A stretch of DNA of 64,000 nucleotides from Legionella fallonii LLAP-10 (lineage in GTDB: Bacteria > Pseudomonadota > Gammaproteobacteria > Legionellales > Legionellaceae). Position numbers and translations under genes: made by a program. The notes beneath the pieces are model-generated. The model did not search any database. It was not told the origin of the DNA and saw only the letters and a list, made by a program, of their open reading frames with translations. Every line of letters starts with the position of its first letter. The stretch's first letter is position 1. Below, piece by piece: positions 18,597 through 27,840 of the stretch. The stretch covers positions 1,393,001-1,457,000 of the forward strand of contig NZ_LN614827.1 of assembly GCF_000953135.1 (NCBI RefSeq). The letters are read 5' to 3'.

Positions 18597-20963
18597 ATGC
18601 AGGAATCTTTTTTTATAAAGAAAGTTGCGGTTCTCGGTGCAGGAGTGATGGGGGCTCAAATTGCTGCACACTGTGTCAATGCTGGAATAGAGACCCTCTT
18701 ATTTGATTTGGCAACTAAAGACGGTCCCACTAATGGCTTAATTGATAAAGCTATAGCGAATTTAGGTAAATTGAAACCAGCTCCTTTAGCAAGCGCACAA
18801 ACAGGCGCGTTGCTCAAAGCGCGAAATTACGAGCAAGATCTTGCTGATCTTTCTTCATGTGATTTGATTATTGAAGCAATAGCTGAGCGTTTAGACTGGA
18901 AAGAGGATTTATATAAACGTATTTCACCTTACTTATCTGAAAAATCAATTTTAGTAAGTAACACTTCGGGTCTTAGCATTAACTCTTTATGTGATGTATT
19001 ACCAGCCCAGCATAGAGAGCAATTTTGTGGAGTCCATTTTTTTAATCCTCCTCGCTATATGCATCTTGCTGAATTAATTCCTGCTAAAACTACTTCTAAA
19101 GCCTTATTGGATAATTTGGAAACTTGGTTAACTAGTCATTTAGGAAAAGGGGTAGTTCGAGCTAAGGATACGCCCAATTTTATTGCAAATCGCATAGGCG
19201 TATTTTCATTGTTGACTACGTTGCACCATACTTTGGCGATGGGTATGGGGTTGGATGAGGTCGATGCGCTCACTGGACCTTTGCTTGGCAGACCAAAATC
19301 TGCAACTTTTCGTACTATGGATGTTGTTGGATTAGATACCATGCAACATGTGGTTCATACTATGCAACAGCAATTACAAGAAGATCCATGGCATAGTAGC
19401 TTCAACCTACCTGAATGGTTGACTTCGCTAATAAAAGAAGGGCATTTAGGACAAAAAACTGGACAAGGAATTTACAGGAAAAATGGCAAAGTTATTGAAG
19501 TTTATGATATTAAAACAGGAGATTATCGCCCTTCGAAATCAGAGGTGAGTGACGAACTGAAAGAAATTATGGGGATAAAAGATCCTGCAGTTCGCATGAA
19601 AAATTTGTTTACTTCTACTAATAAACAAGCTCAGTTTATCGCTGCTTGCTTCAAAGACTTATTCCATTACTGCGCTTTTCATCTAGAAACTATCGCTGAT
19701 AATGTAAGAGATGTTGATTTAGCAATTCGTTGGGGGTTTGGCTGGATGCAAGGGCCTTTTGAAACCTGGCAATTAGCAGATCTGCATCAAGTAACTCAAT
19801 TTATTAGCCAGTCCATTGAATCAAAGACTGCATTAAGCAATGCTAAATTACCTGATTGGCTTGCCGAAACTAAAGCGTTTTACACCGAAGAGGGAGCATA
19901 CTCACCTCAGCTAAATCAATATCAAGCACGAAGCAAGTTGCCTGTTTATCAGCGCCAGTTTTTTTCTGATAGAGTGATAAAAGAATCAGCGTATCCTACC
20001 TCTGTAGTTTATGAAAACGAAGGTGTTCGTCTGTGGCATCTGAAGGATGATGTCGCTGTAGTTAGCTTTAACAGTAAAGCGAATACTATAGGTCAGCCAG
20101 TCCTTGATGGATTAGAGGAAGCTTTAACATTAGCAGAAAAGCAATTTAAAGGATTAATTATTTATCAACACGATGCCTCTAATTTTAGTTCTGGAGCTGA
20201 TTTACGCGGTGTTTCTAAATTAATTCAAGAAAATAAAATGCAAGCCTTAGAAGAAATGATAGCTCAATTTCAACAAGTCGCTATGCGTTTAAAATATAGC
20301 TTTATTCCTACAGTCGCCGCTTTACGTGGTCGAGCACTTGGAGGTGGTTGTGAATTAATGATGCATTGTGACACTGTGGTTTCTGCGTTTGAATCATATC
20401 CAGGCTTAGTTGAGCTTGGGGTAGGGGTTATTCCTGCTGGAGGCGGCTGCACTGAAATGGCGATGAGGGCCGCAGGTCATGCTCAACAAGCTGAATTAAT
20501 GGCATTTATTCAGCCTTATTTTCAGCAAATTGCTACCGCTCAAGTTGCCGGAAGTGCTATAGATGCAATGCAAATGGGGTATTTACGTAATTCAGATACC
20601 GTTTTAATGAACGCCGATGAAGTTTTGTATGTCGCTTTAGCTAAAATCAATGCAATGCAAGCAGCTAACTATCTTCCTCCTCTACGGAAAAAATTTAGAG
20701 TTGCTGGAATAGAAGGGCATGCACGTTTGCAAGCTGGGTTAGTCAATTGGTTAGAAGGTGGATTCATTTCACAATATGATTATACCTTGGCAAATGAGTT
20801 GGCGGCCGTACTTTGTGGTGGAGATCTGAATCAAGGTACCTTGGTTGATGAAGAGTGGATGTTGAAACAGGAAAGGCAAGCATTTGTTACGCTTGCATCA
20901 ACCCCCCAAACTCAAGCACGAATCAGCTATTTGTTAGAGACTGGCAAACCACTGCGCAATTAA
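18597..20963 (+). CDS. 3-hydroxyacyl-CoA dehydrogenase / enoyl-CoA hydratase, FadN-like
   Basis: The product is 788 residues. The dehydrogenase is first: Rossmann motif VLGAGVMGAQIAAH (about 12-25), FFNPPRYMHL and DTPNFIANRIG; then a second 3HCDH C-terminal repeat. A crotonase domain occupies about 470-700, with GADL and GRALGGGCEL oxyanion-hole segments and a candidate catalytic Glu in PGLVELGVGV. This order (dehydrogenase then hydratase) is that of Bacillus FadN, the reverse of E. coli FadB. It performs the middle two steps of beta-oxidation and is followed 16 bp later by its thiolase. Confidence 0.88.
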   Translation: MQESFFIKKVAVLGAGVMGAQIAAHCVNAGIETLLFDLATKDGPTNGLIDKAIANLGKLKPAPLASAQTGALLKARNYEQDLADLSSCDLIIEAIAERLDWKEDLYKRISPYLSEKSILVSNTSGLSINSLCDVLPAQHREQFCGVHFFNPPRYMHLAELIPAKTTSKALLDNLETWLTSHLGKGVVRAKDTPNFIANRIGVFSLLTTLHHTLAMGMGLDEVDALTGPLLGRPKSATFRTMDVVGLDTMQHVVHTMQQQLQEDPWHSSFNLPEWLTSLIKEGHLGQKTGQGIYRKNGKVIEVYDIKTGDYRPSKSEVSDELKEIMGIKDPAVRMKNLFTSTNKQAQFIAACFKDLFHYCAFHLETIADNVRDVDLAIRWGFGWMQGPFETWQLADLHQVTQFISQSIESKTALSNAKLPDWLAETKAFYTEEGAYSPQLNQYQARSKLPVYQRQFFSDRVIKESAYPTSVVYENEGVRLWHLKDDVAVVSFNSKANTIGQPVLDGLEEALTLAEKQFKGLIIYQHDASNFSSGADLRGVSKLIQENKMQALEEMIAQFQQVAMRLKYSFIPTVAALRGRALGGGCELMMHCDTVVSAFESYPGLVELGVGVIPAGGGCTEMAMRAAGHAQQAELMAFIQPYFQQIATAQVAGSAIDAMQMGYLRNSDTVLMNADEVLYVALAKINAMQAANYLPPLRKKFRVAGIEGHARLQAGLVNWLEGGFISQYDYTLANELAAVLCGGDLNQGTLVDEEWMLKQERQAFVTLASTPQTQARISYLLETGKPLRN

Positions 20964-20979
20964 GCGAGGAGATTGAGAG

Positions 20980-22164
20980 ATGACTAATGTTTATGTAGTT
21001 GATGTATTACGAACTCCTGTTGGTAAAGCACCCAGGGGTATTTTTAAGAATACATTACCCGATGATTTATTAGCACATACTATTAAAAATTTAACTCATA
21101 GAAACCAGTCTGTTGATTGGCAGGAAATAGGAGATGTAGTCATTGGTTGCGCTATGCCTGAAGCAGAACAAGGAATGAACGTAGCTCGAATTGCGTCTCT
21201 ATTAGGTGGATTACCTCAAGGTGTTCCAGCAATGACTATTAACAGATTTTGTTCTTCTGGAGTGCAGAGTATAGCTACTGCTGCGGCAACTATAAGCAGT
21301 GGAGATATTCATTTAGCATTAGGTGGTGGTGTTGAAAGTATGTCCATGGTTCCTTTAGGTGGTAATAAATACACCGCTAATCCAGGCATATTTAATAATG
21401 AGCATGTTGCTATAGCCTATGGTATGGGGATTACAGCTGAAAATGTTGCCAAGCGTTGGGAAATTACCCGTGAGCAACAAGACGAGTTTGCTGCCGAGAG
21501 CCATAAAAAAGCTGTATCAGCTCAGAAAAATGGATATTTTAAAGCAGAAATTAGTCCCGTGGAAATCACCATAAGAGAAGCTGACTTAGAAAACTCTTCC
21601 GTGCATGTAAAGAAAAAATTAATTAGTGATGATGAAGGTCCTAGAGCTGATACCTCTTACGACGTTATCTCTCGATTAAAACCTGTTTTTGCTGCACGAG
21701 GAACTGTAACAGCAGGGAATAGCTCACAAACTAGTGATGGGGCTGGTATTGCATTATTGGCAAGTGAACAAGCTTTAAAACAATATAATTTAAAGCCTAT
21801 GGGACGTTTATTGAGCTTTGCTGTTGCTGGCGTTCCTCCAGGAATTATGGGAATAGGGCCGATTAAAGCCATTCCTGTTGCACTAAAGCGCGCAGGCATC
21901 CGCATGGATCAATTAGACTGGATTGAGTTAAATGAAGCATTTGCTGCGCAAGCTTTGGCTGTAATTAAGGAGCTAGAGTTACCTAGAGACAAGGTCAATC
22001 CTCTAGGTGGTGCTATTGCTTTGGGACATCCTTTAGGAGCAACCGGAACGATAAGAACGGCAACTTTATTGCATGGATTAAAGCGTATTAACGGTCGTTA
22101 TGGAATGGTCACCATGTGTATAGGTACTGGCATGGGAGCTGCTGCTGTATTTGAAGCATTATAA
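20980..22164 (+). CDS. fadA: Acetyl-CoA acyltransferase (3-ketoacyl-CoA thiolase)
   Basis: The product is 394 residues, normal thiolase length. The acyl-enzyme Cys91 lies in NRFCSSGVQSIA, with the downstream NEAFAAQAL, GGAIALGHPLGATG (catalytic His) and CIGTGMGAA (second Cys) motifs. It cleaves 3-ketoacyl-CoA to acetyl-CoA and a shortened acyl-CoA, the last step of beta-oxidation. An SD (GCGAGGAGA) precedes the ATG. It pairs with the FadN-like enzyme upstream; no acyl-CoA dehydrogenase is in this window. Confidence 0.92.
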   Translation: MTNVYVVDVLRTPVGKAPRGIFKNTLPDDLLAHTIKNLTHRNQSVDWQEIGDVVIGCAMPEAEQGMNVARIASLLGGLPQGVPAMTINRFCSSGVQSIATAAATISSGDIHLALGGGVESMSMVPLGGNKYTANPGIFNNEHVAIAYGMGITAENVAKRWEITREQQDEFAAESHKKAVSAQKNGYFKAEISPVEITIREADLENSSVHVKKKLISDDEGPRADTSYDVISRLKPVFAARGTVTAGNSSQTSDGAGIALLASEQALKQYNLKPMGRLLSFAVAGVPPGIMGIGPIKAIPVALKRAGIRMDQLDWIELNEAFAAQALAVIKELELPRDKVNPLGGAIALGHPLGATGTIRTATLLHGLKRINGRYGMVTMCIGTGMGAAAVFEAL

Positions 22165-22183
22165 GAAGTTAATTCCTTATACG

Positions 22184-22217
22184 TTGCAGGTCGGACAACA
22201 AATTGTCCGCCCTGCAA
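22184..22217. repeat. Palindromic repeat, GGACAATTTGTTG family
   Basis: The 15-bp arms 22184-22198 and 22203-22217 match at 14 of 15 positions around a 4-nt loop, 20 bp past the thiolase stop. Related sequences lie at 60764-60787 and, more degenerate, at 39738-39762. It may act as a transcript end. The rest of the gap to 22447 holds only a short second inverted repeat (CATCATCC...GGATGA, about 22231-22250). Confidence 0.6.
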
Positions 22218-22447
22218 TACGGTCATCGAGAACGTGGCACATCATCCTTTGGATGACGGCATAGGTCAGGTAATAAATTACTCGGTAAAACTTAATTCAA
22301 GACGGTTACGACAATGGTTCATTTACCGCAATTTGCTCCTGCTAAGAGAAGCAACGCTATAATTTTTATTCATAAACTTGTTCAATAACTTGCTTTGTTG
22401 GTTCCATATTCTACTCTTTAGATAAGGATATTAGAATTGGAGTGGGC

Positions 22448-23578
22448 ATGCGCGTTTTCATTTCGGCACTATTATTTTTTGTCATTAGCTCGGTTTTTGC
22501 TGATGAGTTAGTTGGTTTTTCTGCCTATGAAAATGGTGATTACAACACTGCTTACCCTCATTTGATGCAGGCAGCAAAGGATGGCAATGAAGAGGCGATG
22601 TATCTATTAGGGCGAATGTATCAATATGGATATGGCGTGCCTGAAAATTATGAGCAAGCAAAAAATTGGTATTTAAAATCTGCTGAAAAAAACTATGCTT
22701 TATCTCAATTAAGTCTTGGTTTTTTATATGATTCTGGTAAAGGTGTAAAACAAAATTATCCAGAAGCATTTAAGTGGTATATGAAATCTGCAGAGCAGGG
22801 TAATGCTATTGCACAAAGAAATGTAGGCTTAATGTATGCTACTGGAGATGGCGTAGCAGAAAGTGATACAAATTCTTTTATTTGGTTTAAAAAAGCAGCT
22901 GAGCAGGGTTATAGCAAAGCCCAAGTTAATTTAGCATTTCAATATATGACGGGTAAAGGCACACCTAAAGATGTGAGTAAGGCTTTGGTGTGGTATCAGA
23001 AAGCTGCTGAGCAAGGTGACGATAAAGGGGAATATAGTCTAGGTCTATTATATACCGGTCAGCAAGGCGGAGTGCCGGCAGATGATAAAGCTGCCTTTTA
23101 TTGGTTTTCTCAAGCCGCAAATCAAGGACATGTGAATGCTGAAACTTATTTGGCTTATTATTATCTGAAAGGATACGGTGTCGATGCTGATCCCCAAAAA
23201 GCTGCCTATTGGTATCAAGCTGCGGCGGAGAAGGGGCAACCAGAAGCCCAAACGCAGATAGGCCAATTACTGCTAACGGGTATCGGTGTTGATAAGGATT
23301 ATCAACAAGCAGCCTATTGGTTCAATAAGTCTGCTGCTCAAGGCAATCCTGAAGGACAGGCAAAACTAGGATACATGTATCTCGCTGGGCTGGGAGTACC
23401 TAAGAGTTTAGTAAAAGCATATGTATGGTTGAAAATTGCCGCTGAAAATAAGAATGAAGAAGCAGTAAAAGAACTTAAAGTTTTAAGCGCTAAATTGTCT
23501 GAACAGGATAAAAAAGAAGCTGATAAAATAATTAAAGAAATGGGGCCTTTAGAAAGTAAAGCTCAAAATGATGACTAG
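22448..23578 (+). CDS. Sel1-repeat (TPR-like) secreted protein
   Basis: The product is 376 residues: a signal peptide (MRVFISALLFFVISSVFA) and then about eight Sel1 repeats of 36 residues (for example EAMYLLGRMYQYGYGVPENY and ALSQLSLGFLYDSGKG). Sel1 proteins are protein-binding solenoids; Legionella uses several (LpnE, EnhC) in host entry and vacuole traffic. The size is like LpnE, but the position beside the lsp genes points to a different paralogue (lpg1356 by recollected order). The ATG at 22448 is chosen over a GTG two codons upstream; GGAG lies 7 bp before it. It converges with lspK, sharing no spacer (stop next to stop). Confidence 0.85.
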   Translation: MRVFISALLFFVISSVFADELVGFSAYENGDYNTAYPHLMQAAKDGNEEAMYLLGRMYQYGYGVPENYEQAKNWYLKSAEKNYALSQLSLGFLYDSGKGVKQNYPEAFKWYMKSAEQGNAIAQRNVGLMYATGDGVAESDTNSFIWFKKAAEQGYSKAQVNLAFQYMTGKGTPKDVSKALVWYQKAAEQGDDKGEYSLGLLYTGQQGGVPADDKAAFYWFSQAANQGHVNAETYLAYYYLKGYGVDADPQKAAYWYQAAAEKGQPEAQTQIGQLLLTGIGVDKDYQQAAYWFNKSAAQGNPEGQAKLGYMYLAGLGVPKSLVKAYVWLKIAAENKNEEAVKELKVLSAKLSEQDKKEADKIIKEMGPLESKAQNDD

Positions 23579-24520
23579 TTATCCACTAATGCTTTCTCTT
23601 ACGATACTGACGGTTATTCGTGCTTGTTTGTCTTGTCCTCGTTTTAGCAAAGTATAAACAGCTAACTTAAACTCATCGCTACTTGCGTAGGTTACGCAGA
23701 GAAAGTATTTGCTTTCTATAGTAATTTGCTCACTAGATAAATTAATTTTTTTCATCAACTCACTAATATCTTTAAGGTTTTTTATTCCTTCCTCACCTCT
23801 CGCCATAATTATTTCATTAACTTGCTCTTCATTAAGTCCATTACCTAGGGACATAAGTACTTTTTTAGAGGCTGTGTTGATATTTATTGGTGTTGCCTCT
23901 GGTAATGCTGTAATAAAAGGTTCTAGTGATTGAAATAAAGAGGCATTGACATCTTTTACCAATCTAAGCTCTGTTGCACTAGTCATTAATTGATGGCTAG
24001 GGTAATAAGGCGGTTTTTGCGACAGGTAGTAGTCAGTGTAGCTGTCTTTTCCTCGGGCAAGATCATAAGGTGATACCCAATCTTTTACCGCAAGCATCAA
24101 ATTAAGTCGGTCTTCATTATTTAACTTTGTAGTTGTGTTGCTTAGAAGACTGATAAACATGCCCATGGATTTTTTGTCAACTAAATTATTCAAATTAAAG
24201 CGGCCTTGTAGATCATAAAGACTACCACTTACTTTAATATTATTGACAATTTCTCCCATATTCTTGGGGTATTGAGCTACTAATCCCTGTTGATTGGCCT
24301 TAGAAAACTTCTGTGCTTTATCATTTAATTGATCAAATGCCCAAAAGGTTACAACCTGGGAGGCGAAATAAAGTTTGTCATGGGTAACAACTAAACGAGT
24401 CCTATATATATCTTGCTGCAATCGCGTACTCATAGCTGTTGCAACGATTGCAACTAATGTCATGATGAACAGTGCGGTAAGAAGGGCGCTGCCAGTTTGT
24501 TTCATTTTAAATGGGCGCAT
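23579..24520 (-). CDS. lspK: Type II secretion minor pseudopilin GspK
   Basis: The product is 313 residues. A prepilin-like N-terminus (MKQTGSALLTALFIMTLVAI) is followed by the large alpha-domain typical of GspK (DWVSPYDLARGKDSYTDYYL; ININTASKKVL helix-hairpin-helix-like motif). GspK tips the pseudopilus of the type II secretion system. The ATG at 24520 has a GAGG SD 6 bp upstream and overlaps lspJ by 14 bp; the TTG at 24541 is less likely. Last gene of lspGHIJK. Confidence 0.92.
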   Translation of the reverse strand: MRPFKMKQTGSALLTALFIMTLVAIVATAMSTRLQQDIYRTRLVVTHDKLYFASQVVTFWAFDQLNDKAQKFSKANQQGLVAQYPKNMGEIVNNIKVSGSLYDLQGRFNLNNLVDKKSMGMFISLLSNTTTKLNNEDRLNLMLAVKDWVSPYDLARGKDSYTDYYLSQKPPYYPSHQLMTSATELRLVKDVNASLFQSLEPFITALPEATPININTASKKVLMSLGNGLNEEQVNEIIMARGEEGIKNLKDISELMKKINLSSEQITIESKYFLCVTYASSDEFKLAVYTLLKRGQDKQARITVSIVRESISG

Positions 24521-25124
24521 AAAGAGCCTCGGGGATAACAAAGAGTAAGTTCATTTCACCCCATTCTTTTAGGGTAAGATTGATTTGTATTGCTTGAGGG
24601 AGTGGTTCCTTAATTTGGTTTTGATTTACAGCTTGTTCACGCCATTCTGGGAGTAGTTGCGAGCTTTGATTCAAATAATTGAAATGACATTCAGTGACGC
24701 CATCAAGTAATACTTTATCTTCATAAATATTTTTGTTGGTGGAATCAAGAGTAGGCCAAGTTCTACGTAGGAGTGCTCTATCTTTGCATAGTAGAGCAAT
24801 ACGTTTTAGAGCGCTTCGTTTTTCAATGCTTTGAGGATTGATATCACCATCTCGAGTAAACTCTAAATATTGTGACTGTCCTACAAAAACTGGAAATAGA
24901 CGCATTTCATTGCCCCGTATAGCACGTTCAACTGCTTGTGAAGTATCTTGTTGAATTAAGCTGACTGCTAATTGTAAGGTATTTAATTTTTCGGCCTGAA
25001 TCGTTACTCTAGTACGTGTATCAAATGCGTAATATAAAGATGATGAGGTAATCGTTGCTAATATTGCAAAGACAGTGAGTGCAATTAAAATTTCAATTAG
25101 AGTGAATCCTTGATTATCTCTCAT
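24507..25124 (-). CDS. lspJ: Type II secretion minor pseudopilin GspJ
   Basis: The product is 205 residues with a class III prepilin signal: QGFTLIEILIALTVFAIL, cleaved before Phe with Glu at +5. The rest matches GspJ (VSLIQQDTSQAVERAIR). It forms the pseudopilus tip complex with GspI and GspK. Its start touches the end of lspI (1-bp overlap), consistent with coupled translation. Confidence 0.93.
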   Translation of the reverse strand: MRDNQGFTLIEILIALTVFAILATITSSSLYYAFDTRTRVTIQAEKLNTLQLAVSLIQQDTSQAVERAIRGNEMRLFPVFVGQSQYLEFTRDGDINPQSIEKRSALKRIALLCKDRALLRRTWPTLDSTNKNIYEDKVLLDGVTECHFNYLNQSSQLLPEWREQAVNQNQIKEPLPQAIQINLTLKEWGEMNLLFVIPEALYAPI

Positions 25125-25507
25125 TATAATAAGTACCTAAACGCAGTTAATTCTTCACGGAAAGGTCCTGCTTGTTTCAAGCTAATTGATATAGTAATTT
25201 GTTGAATGTTCTTGAATGGGGTTTTACTTATTTTCGCTCTCCAATACCATTTTTCTCCAAGCATAGTGGTAGCCTGTGTTGATTCTTGGCTAGAGTTTAC
25301 TTGAATAAGATTTAATTGAATCATTGACACTCCTTGCATCGCAACCATGTGGCCTATGGTTTTTTCTTTGATCCTTTGTGTATTTTCTATATTTTGGGCT
25401 GTAGCTTTTAATAATGCGGTTAATGCAATAGCAATAACTGCTAAAGCTAATAGCACTTCAACCAAAGTAAATCCGGTTTCTTTGGGAGTTAAATTATTAA
25501 GTTTCAT
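25124..25507 (-). CDS. lspI: Type II secretion minor pseudopilin GspI
   Basis: The product is 127 residues with prepilin signal ETGFTLVEVLLALAVIAIAL (Glu at +5). Family features include LKATAQNIENTQRIKEKT and MVAMQGV. GspI nucleates the tip complex with GspJ and GspK. It overlaps lspH by 4 bp and lspJ by 1 bp. Confidence 0.93.
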   Translation of the reverse strand: MKLNNLTPKETGFTLVEVLLALAVIAIALTALLKATAQNIENTQRIKEKTIGHMVAMQGVSMIQLNLIQVNSSQESTQATTMLGEKWYWRAKISKTPFKNIQQITISISLKQAGPFREELTAFRYLL

Positions 25508-25989
25508 TTGGGTTTTGCAGAAGAAAATGTCAAACTGCCATTATGGTTACCAATAAGCAATGTCATTATTGTTTCCTTATTGGTACCAAATCCTAAGGTA
25601 AAAGGGGTCATATCACCCGAAGAATTGATAATTATAGAAGGATAGCCAGGTGAGCTTTTATTACTGGTTTTAAGCGTAATTACTGTATTTTTAGGAAAGT
25701 AGGTAATTTTAAAAATTCCTTTATTGGGCAAAGGAGCCCAAGTTGATGAGTTTTGAAATTTCAAAATTTGATAGCTGTTATTGTCTATACGAAGACCCAG
25801 AGTGCTCGTTTCTAAAATGGCTTGTTGTTGTGCTAGTTTAAGGGTGCTGGCGAGTTGCTCAGCAGAAAATAAAATACGCTTACTCTCGCCAAAATCCCCA
25901 AAAGCAATTAAGGCAAAACCAATGGTAATGCCTATAATAACAATGACAATTAGAATTTCAATTAAGGTAAAGCCCTTATGCGTGTTCAT
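25504..25989 (-). CDS. lspH: Type II secretion minor pseudopilin GspH
   Basis: The product is 161 residues. The prepilin signal KGFTLIEILIVIVIIGITIG begins 5 residues after the ATG at 25989, the normal short leader. The frame is open further upstream into lspG (to 26043), but that would give an abnormal 23-residue leader. GspH joins the tip to the GspG shaft. It overlaps lspG by 14 bp. Confidence 0.9.
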   Translation of the reverse strand: MNTHKGFTLIEILIVIVIIGITIGFALIAFGDFGESKRILFSAEQLASTLKLAQQQAILETSTLGLRIDNNSYQILKFQNSSTWAPLPNKGIFKITYFPKNTVITLKTSNKSSPGYPSIIINSSGDMTPFTLGFGTNKETIMTLLIGNHNGSLTFSSAKPK

Positions 25990-26398
25990 CCCAGTTACCA
26001 ATTTCTGCATTAATGCCTGTTCCACCAGGTTGTCCTTCAGCACCTAAGGTGAATACATCAACATCTCCATGCTGTCCTGGATTTAAATAAAGGTAGTCTC
26101 TTCCCCAAGGATCTTTAGGAACAGATTTAAGATATTGCTTCCAATTAGCAGCTGTTGAATTATTTGATGGTTTTTCAACTAAAGCCAGTAAGCCTTGATC
26201 AGTACTGGGATAAGTACCATTATCCAGTTTATATAAATCAAGTGCATTTTGAATGGCCAGGACGTCTTGTTTTGCTTTTACCTTACGTGCTTCATCAGGG
26301 CGGCCCATAATTTTAGGTACTACTATAGATGCTAAAATACCTAATATTACGACTACAACCATAATTTCAATTAATGAAAAACCTTTTTGTCTATTCAT
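25976..26398 (-). CDS. lspG: Type II secretion major pseudopilin GspG
   Basis: The product is 140 residues with prepilin signal QKGFSLIEIMVVVVILGILA and conserved DEARKVKAKQDV, LDNGTYPSTDQGL and KDPWGRDYLY segments. The C-terminal Asp/Gly-rich region fits the Ca-binding loop of GspG. It builds the shaft of the pseudopilus that pushes folded exoproteins out. It has its own SD (AGAGGAAC) and is separated from lspF by 143 bp, so it may have its own promoter. Confidence 0.95.
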   Translation of the reverse strand: MNRQKGFSLIEIMVVVVILGILASIVVPKIMGRPDEARKVKAKQDVLAIQNALDLYKLDNGTYPSTDQGLLALVEKPSNNSTAANWKQYLKSVPKDPWGRDYLYLNPGQHGDVDVFTLGAEGQPGGTGINAEIGNWDEHA

Positions 26399-26515
26399 CG
26401 TTGTTCCTCTTAAATCCGATTGGGCAATAATAACACATATAGGATGTTTAGTATACTAAAAAACAAAAATCAGGTCTATTGACGTTACATTCCTAATAAA
26501 GTCATAAAATAACAT

Positions 26516-26538
26516 CGCTATGAATTATTTTCATAGCG
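26516..26538. terminator. Hairpin between lspF and lspG
   Basis: CGCTATGAA (26516-26524) and its exact complement (26530-26538) enclose a 5-nt loop, 3 bp past the lspF stop. On the minus strand it is followed by ATGTTATTTT, a weak U-rich tail. It suggests that at least part of lspF transcription ends before lspG. Confidence 0.5.
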
Positions 26539-26541
26539 TGT

Positions 26542-27741
26542 TTAGGTTACCAATTGTTCCATTGAAAATATAGGTAATAATGTAGCTAAAACTATAAATA
26601 AAACAACAGCTCCCATAAGTAAAATCACTAGTGGCTCTAATAAAGTCAATGAGGTATCAATTAATCGTTTAACCTCATTATCAAGATGGCTAGCGGCACG
26701 TTCCATCATATTGGATAGTTGACCACTTTTTTCACCGCTGGCAATCAAATGTATGGCCATAGGGCTAATGTATCGTGTTTCTTTTAATGCTTCATGTATA
26801 CCACTTCCTTCCCTCACTCTTAAAGTTGCCGTATCAAAAGCTTGCCGCATAACAACATTAGTAATAAGACTCGCTGAAACACGCATGGTTTCCAGTACAC
26901 TAACCCCGGCAGCAAAGAGAATACCAAAAGTGTGTATGTAGCGTGCGACATTAATAGTTTTTACCAAATAAGACACTATAGGCAATTTAAGAATTAGTTT
27001 ATGCCACGCTGTTTTAATTTTTATGTTATTCAAACTTTTCTTAAACGCCGTAATAGCCAAAATAATAGCAAGTACGGTGTAAAGGCCATAATTCTTAATA
27101 AATTGGCTTATTGAAATGAGCATGAGCGTCATTTCTGGTAGTGTTTGACCACTACTGGTAAATACTTCAATAATTTTAGGAACAACAAAAGTCAGTAGAA
27201 AACTGATAATTGCCGTAGAAACAATGATCATGAGTAACGGATAAATCAATGCCTGCTGTACCTTTTGCCGCGTAGTTTGTTGATTTTCTGTATAATCAGC
27301 TAGTTTTTCTAAAACTAAATCTAAACGGCCAGTTTGCTCTCCTGCACCTACGGTAGCTCGATATAGTTCTGGGAATGCATTAGGGTAATGGGACATAGCT
27401 TGTGCTAGACCATAACCTTCAAGTACTTTGGCTCGAATTCCAATAATAAGTTCTCTTACCTTATCTTTTTCAGTTTGCTCACTAACTCCTCGTAATGATT
27501 CTTCCACAGGGATACCTGCTGCAAGTAAGGTGGCTAGTTGCCTGGTCAGCAATGCCAGGTCTGCGGCTGAGATTTTACTTTTAGTATTCGCTGCGCGTTG
27601 CTGTGTTAGCGTTTGTATTTGAGTGGGTATTAATCCCTGTTCACGCAATAATTGGCGTGCTTGGCGTTCCGAATCCGCTTCGATAACCCCTTTACTGGCA
27701 CTGCCATTTTTCTTTAGCGCTTGATATTGGTACGCGCCCAT
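26542..27741 (-). CDS. lspF: Type II secretion inner-membrane platform protein GspF
   Basis: The product is 399 residues. Two repeated T2SSF domains (about 65-190 and 270-390) carry the membrane helices (LLMIIVSTAIISFLLTFVVPKI; LLEPLVILLMGAVVLFIVLA), and conserved LLAAGIPVEESL and AVGAGEQTGRLDLVL segments are present. GspF is the platform on which the GspE ATPase acts to assemble the pseudopilus. It diverges from glnA across 99 bp. Confidence 0.95.
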   Translation of the reverse strand: MGAYQYQALKKNGSASKGVIEADSERQARQLLREQGLIPTQIQTLTQQRAANTKSKISAADLALLTRQLATLLAAGIPVEESLRGVSEQTEKDKVRELIIGIRAKVLEGYGLAQAMSHYPNAFPELYRATVGAGEQTGRLDLVLEKLADYTENQQTTRQKVQQALIYPLLMIIVSTAIISFLLTFVVPKIIEVFTSSGQTLPEMTLMLISISQFIKNYGLYTVLAIILAITAFKKSLNNIKIKTAWHKLILKLPIVSYLVKTINVARYIHTFGILFAAGVSVLETMRVSASLITNVVMRQAFDTATLRVREGSGIHEALKETRYISPMAIHLIASGEKSGQLSNMMERAASHLDNEVKRLIDTSLTLLEPLVILLMGAVVLFIVLATLLPIFSMEQLVT

Positions 27742-27840
27742 ATTATTTTACAATAGTTGAAAACTATAGAGTGTAATCTATTGGGTTTAATAAGTCACTT
27801 AAGGTAAACTTACAGCCGAACTATCCTGGAGACTAAAACA

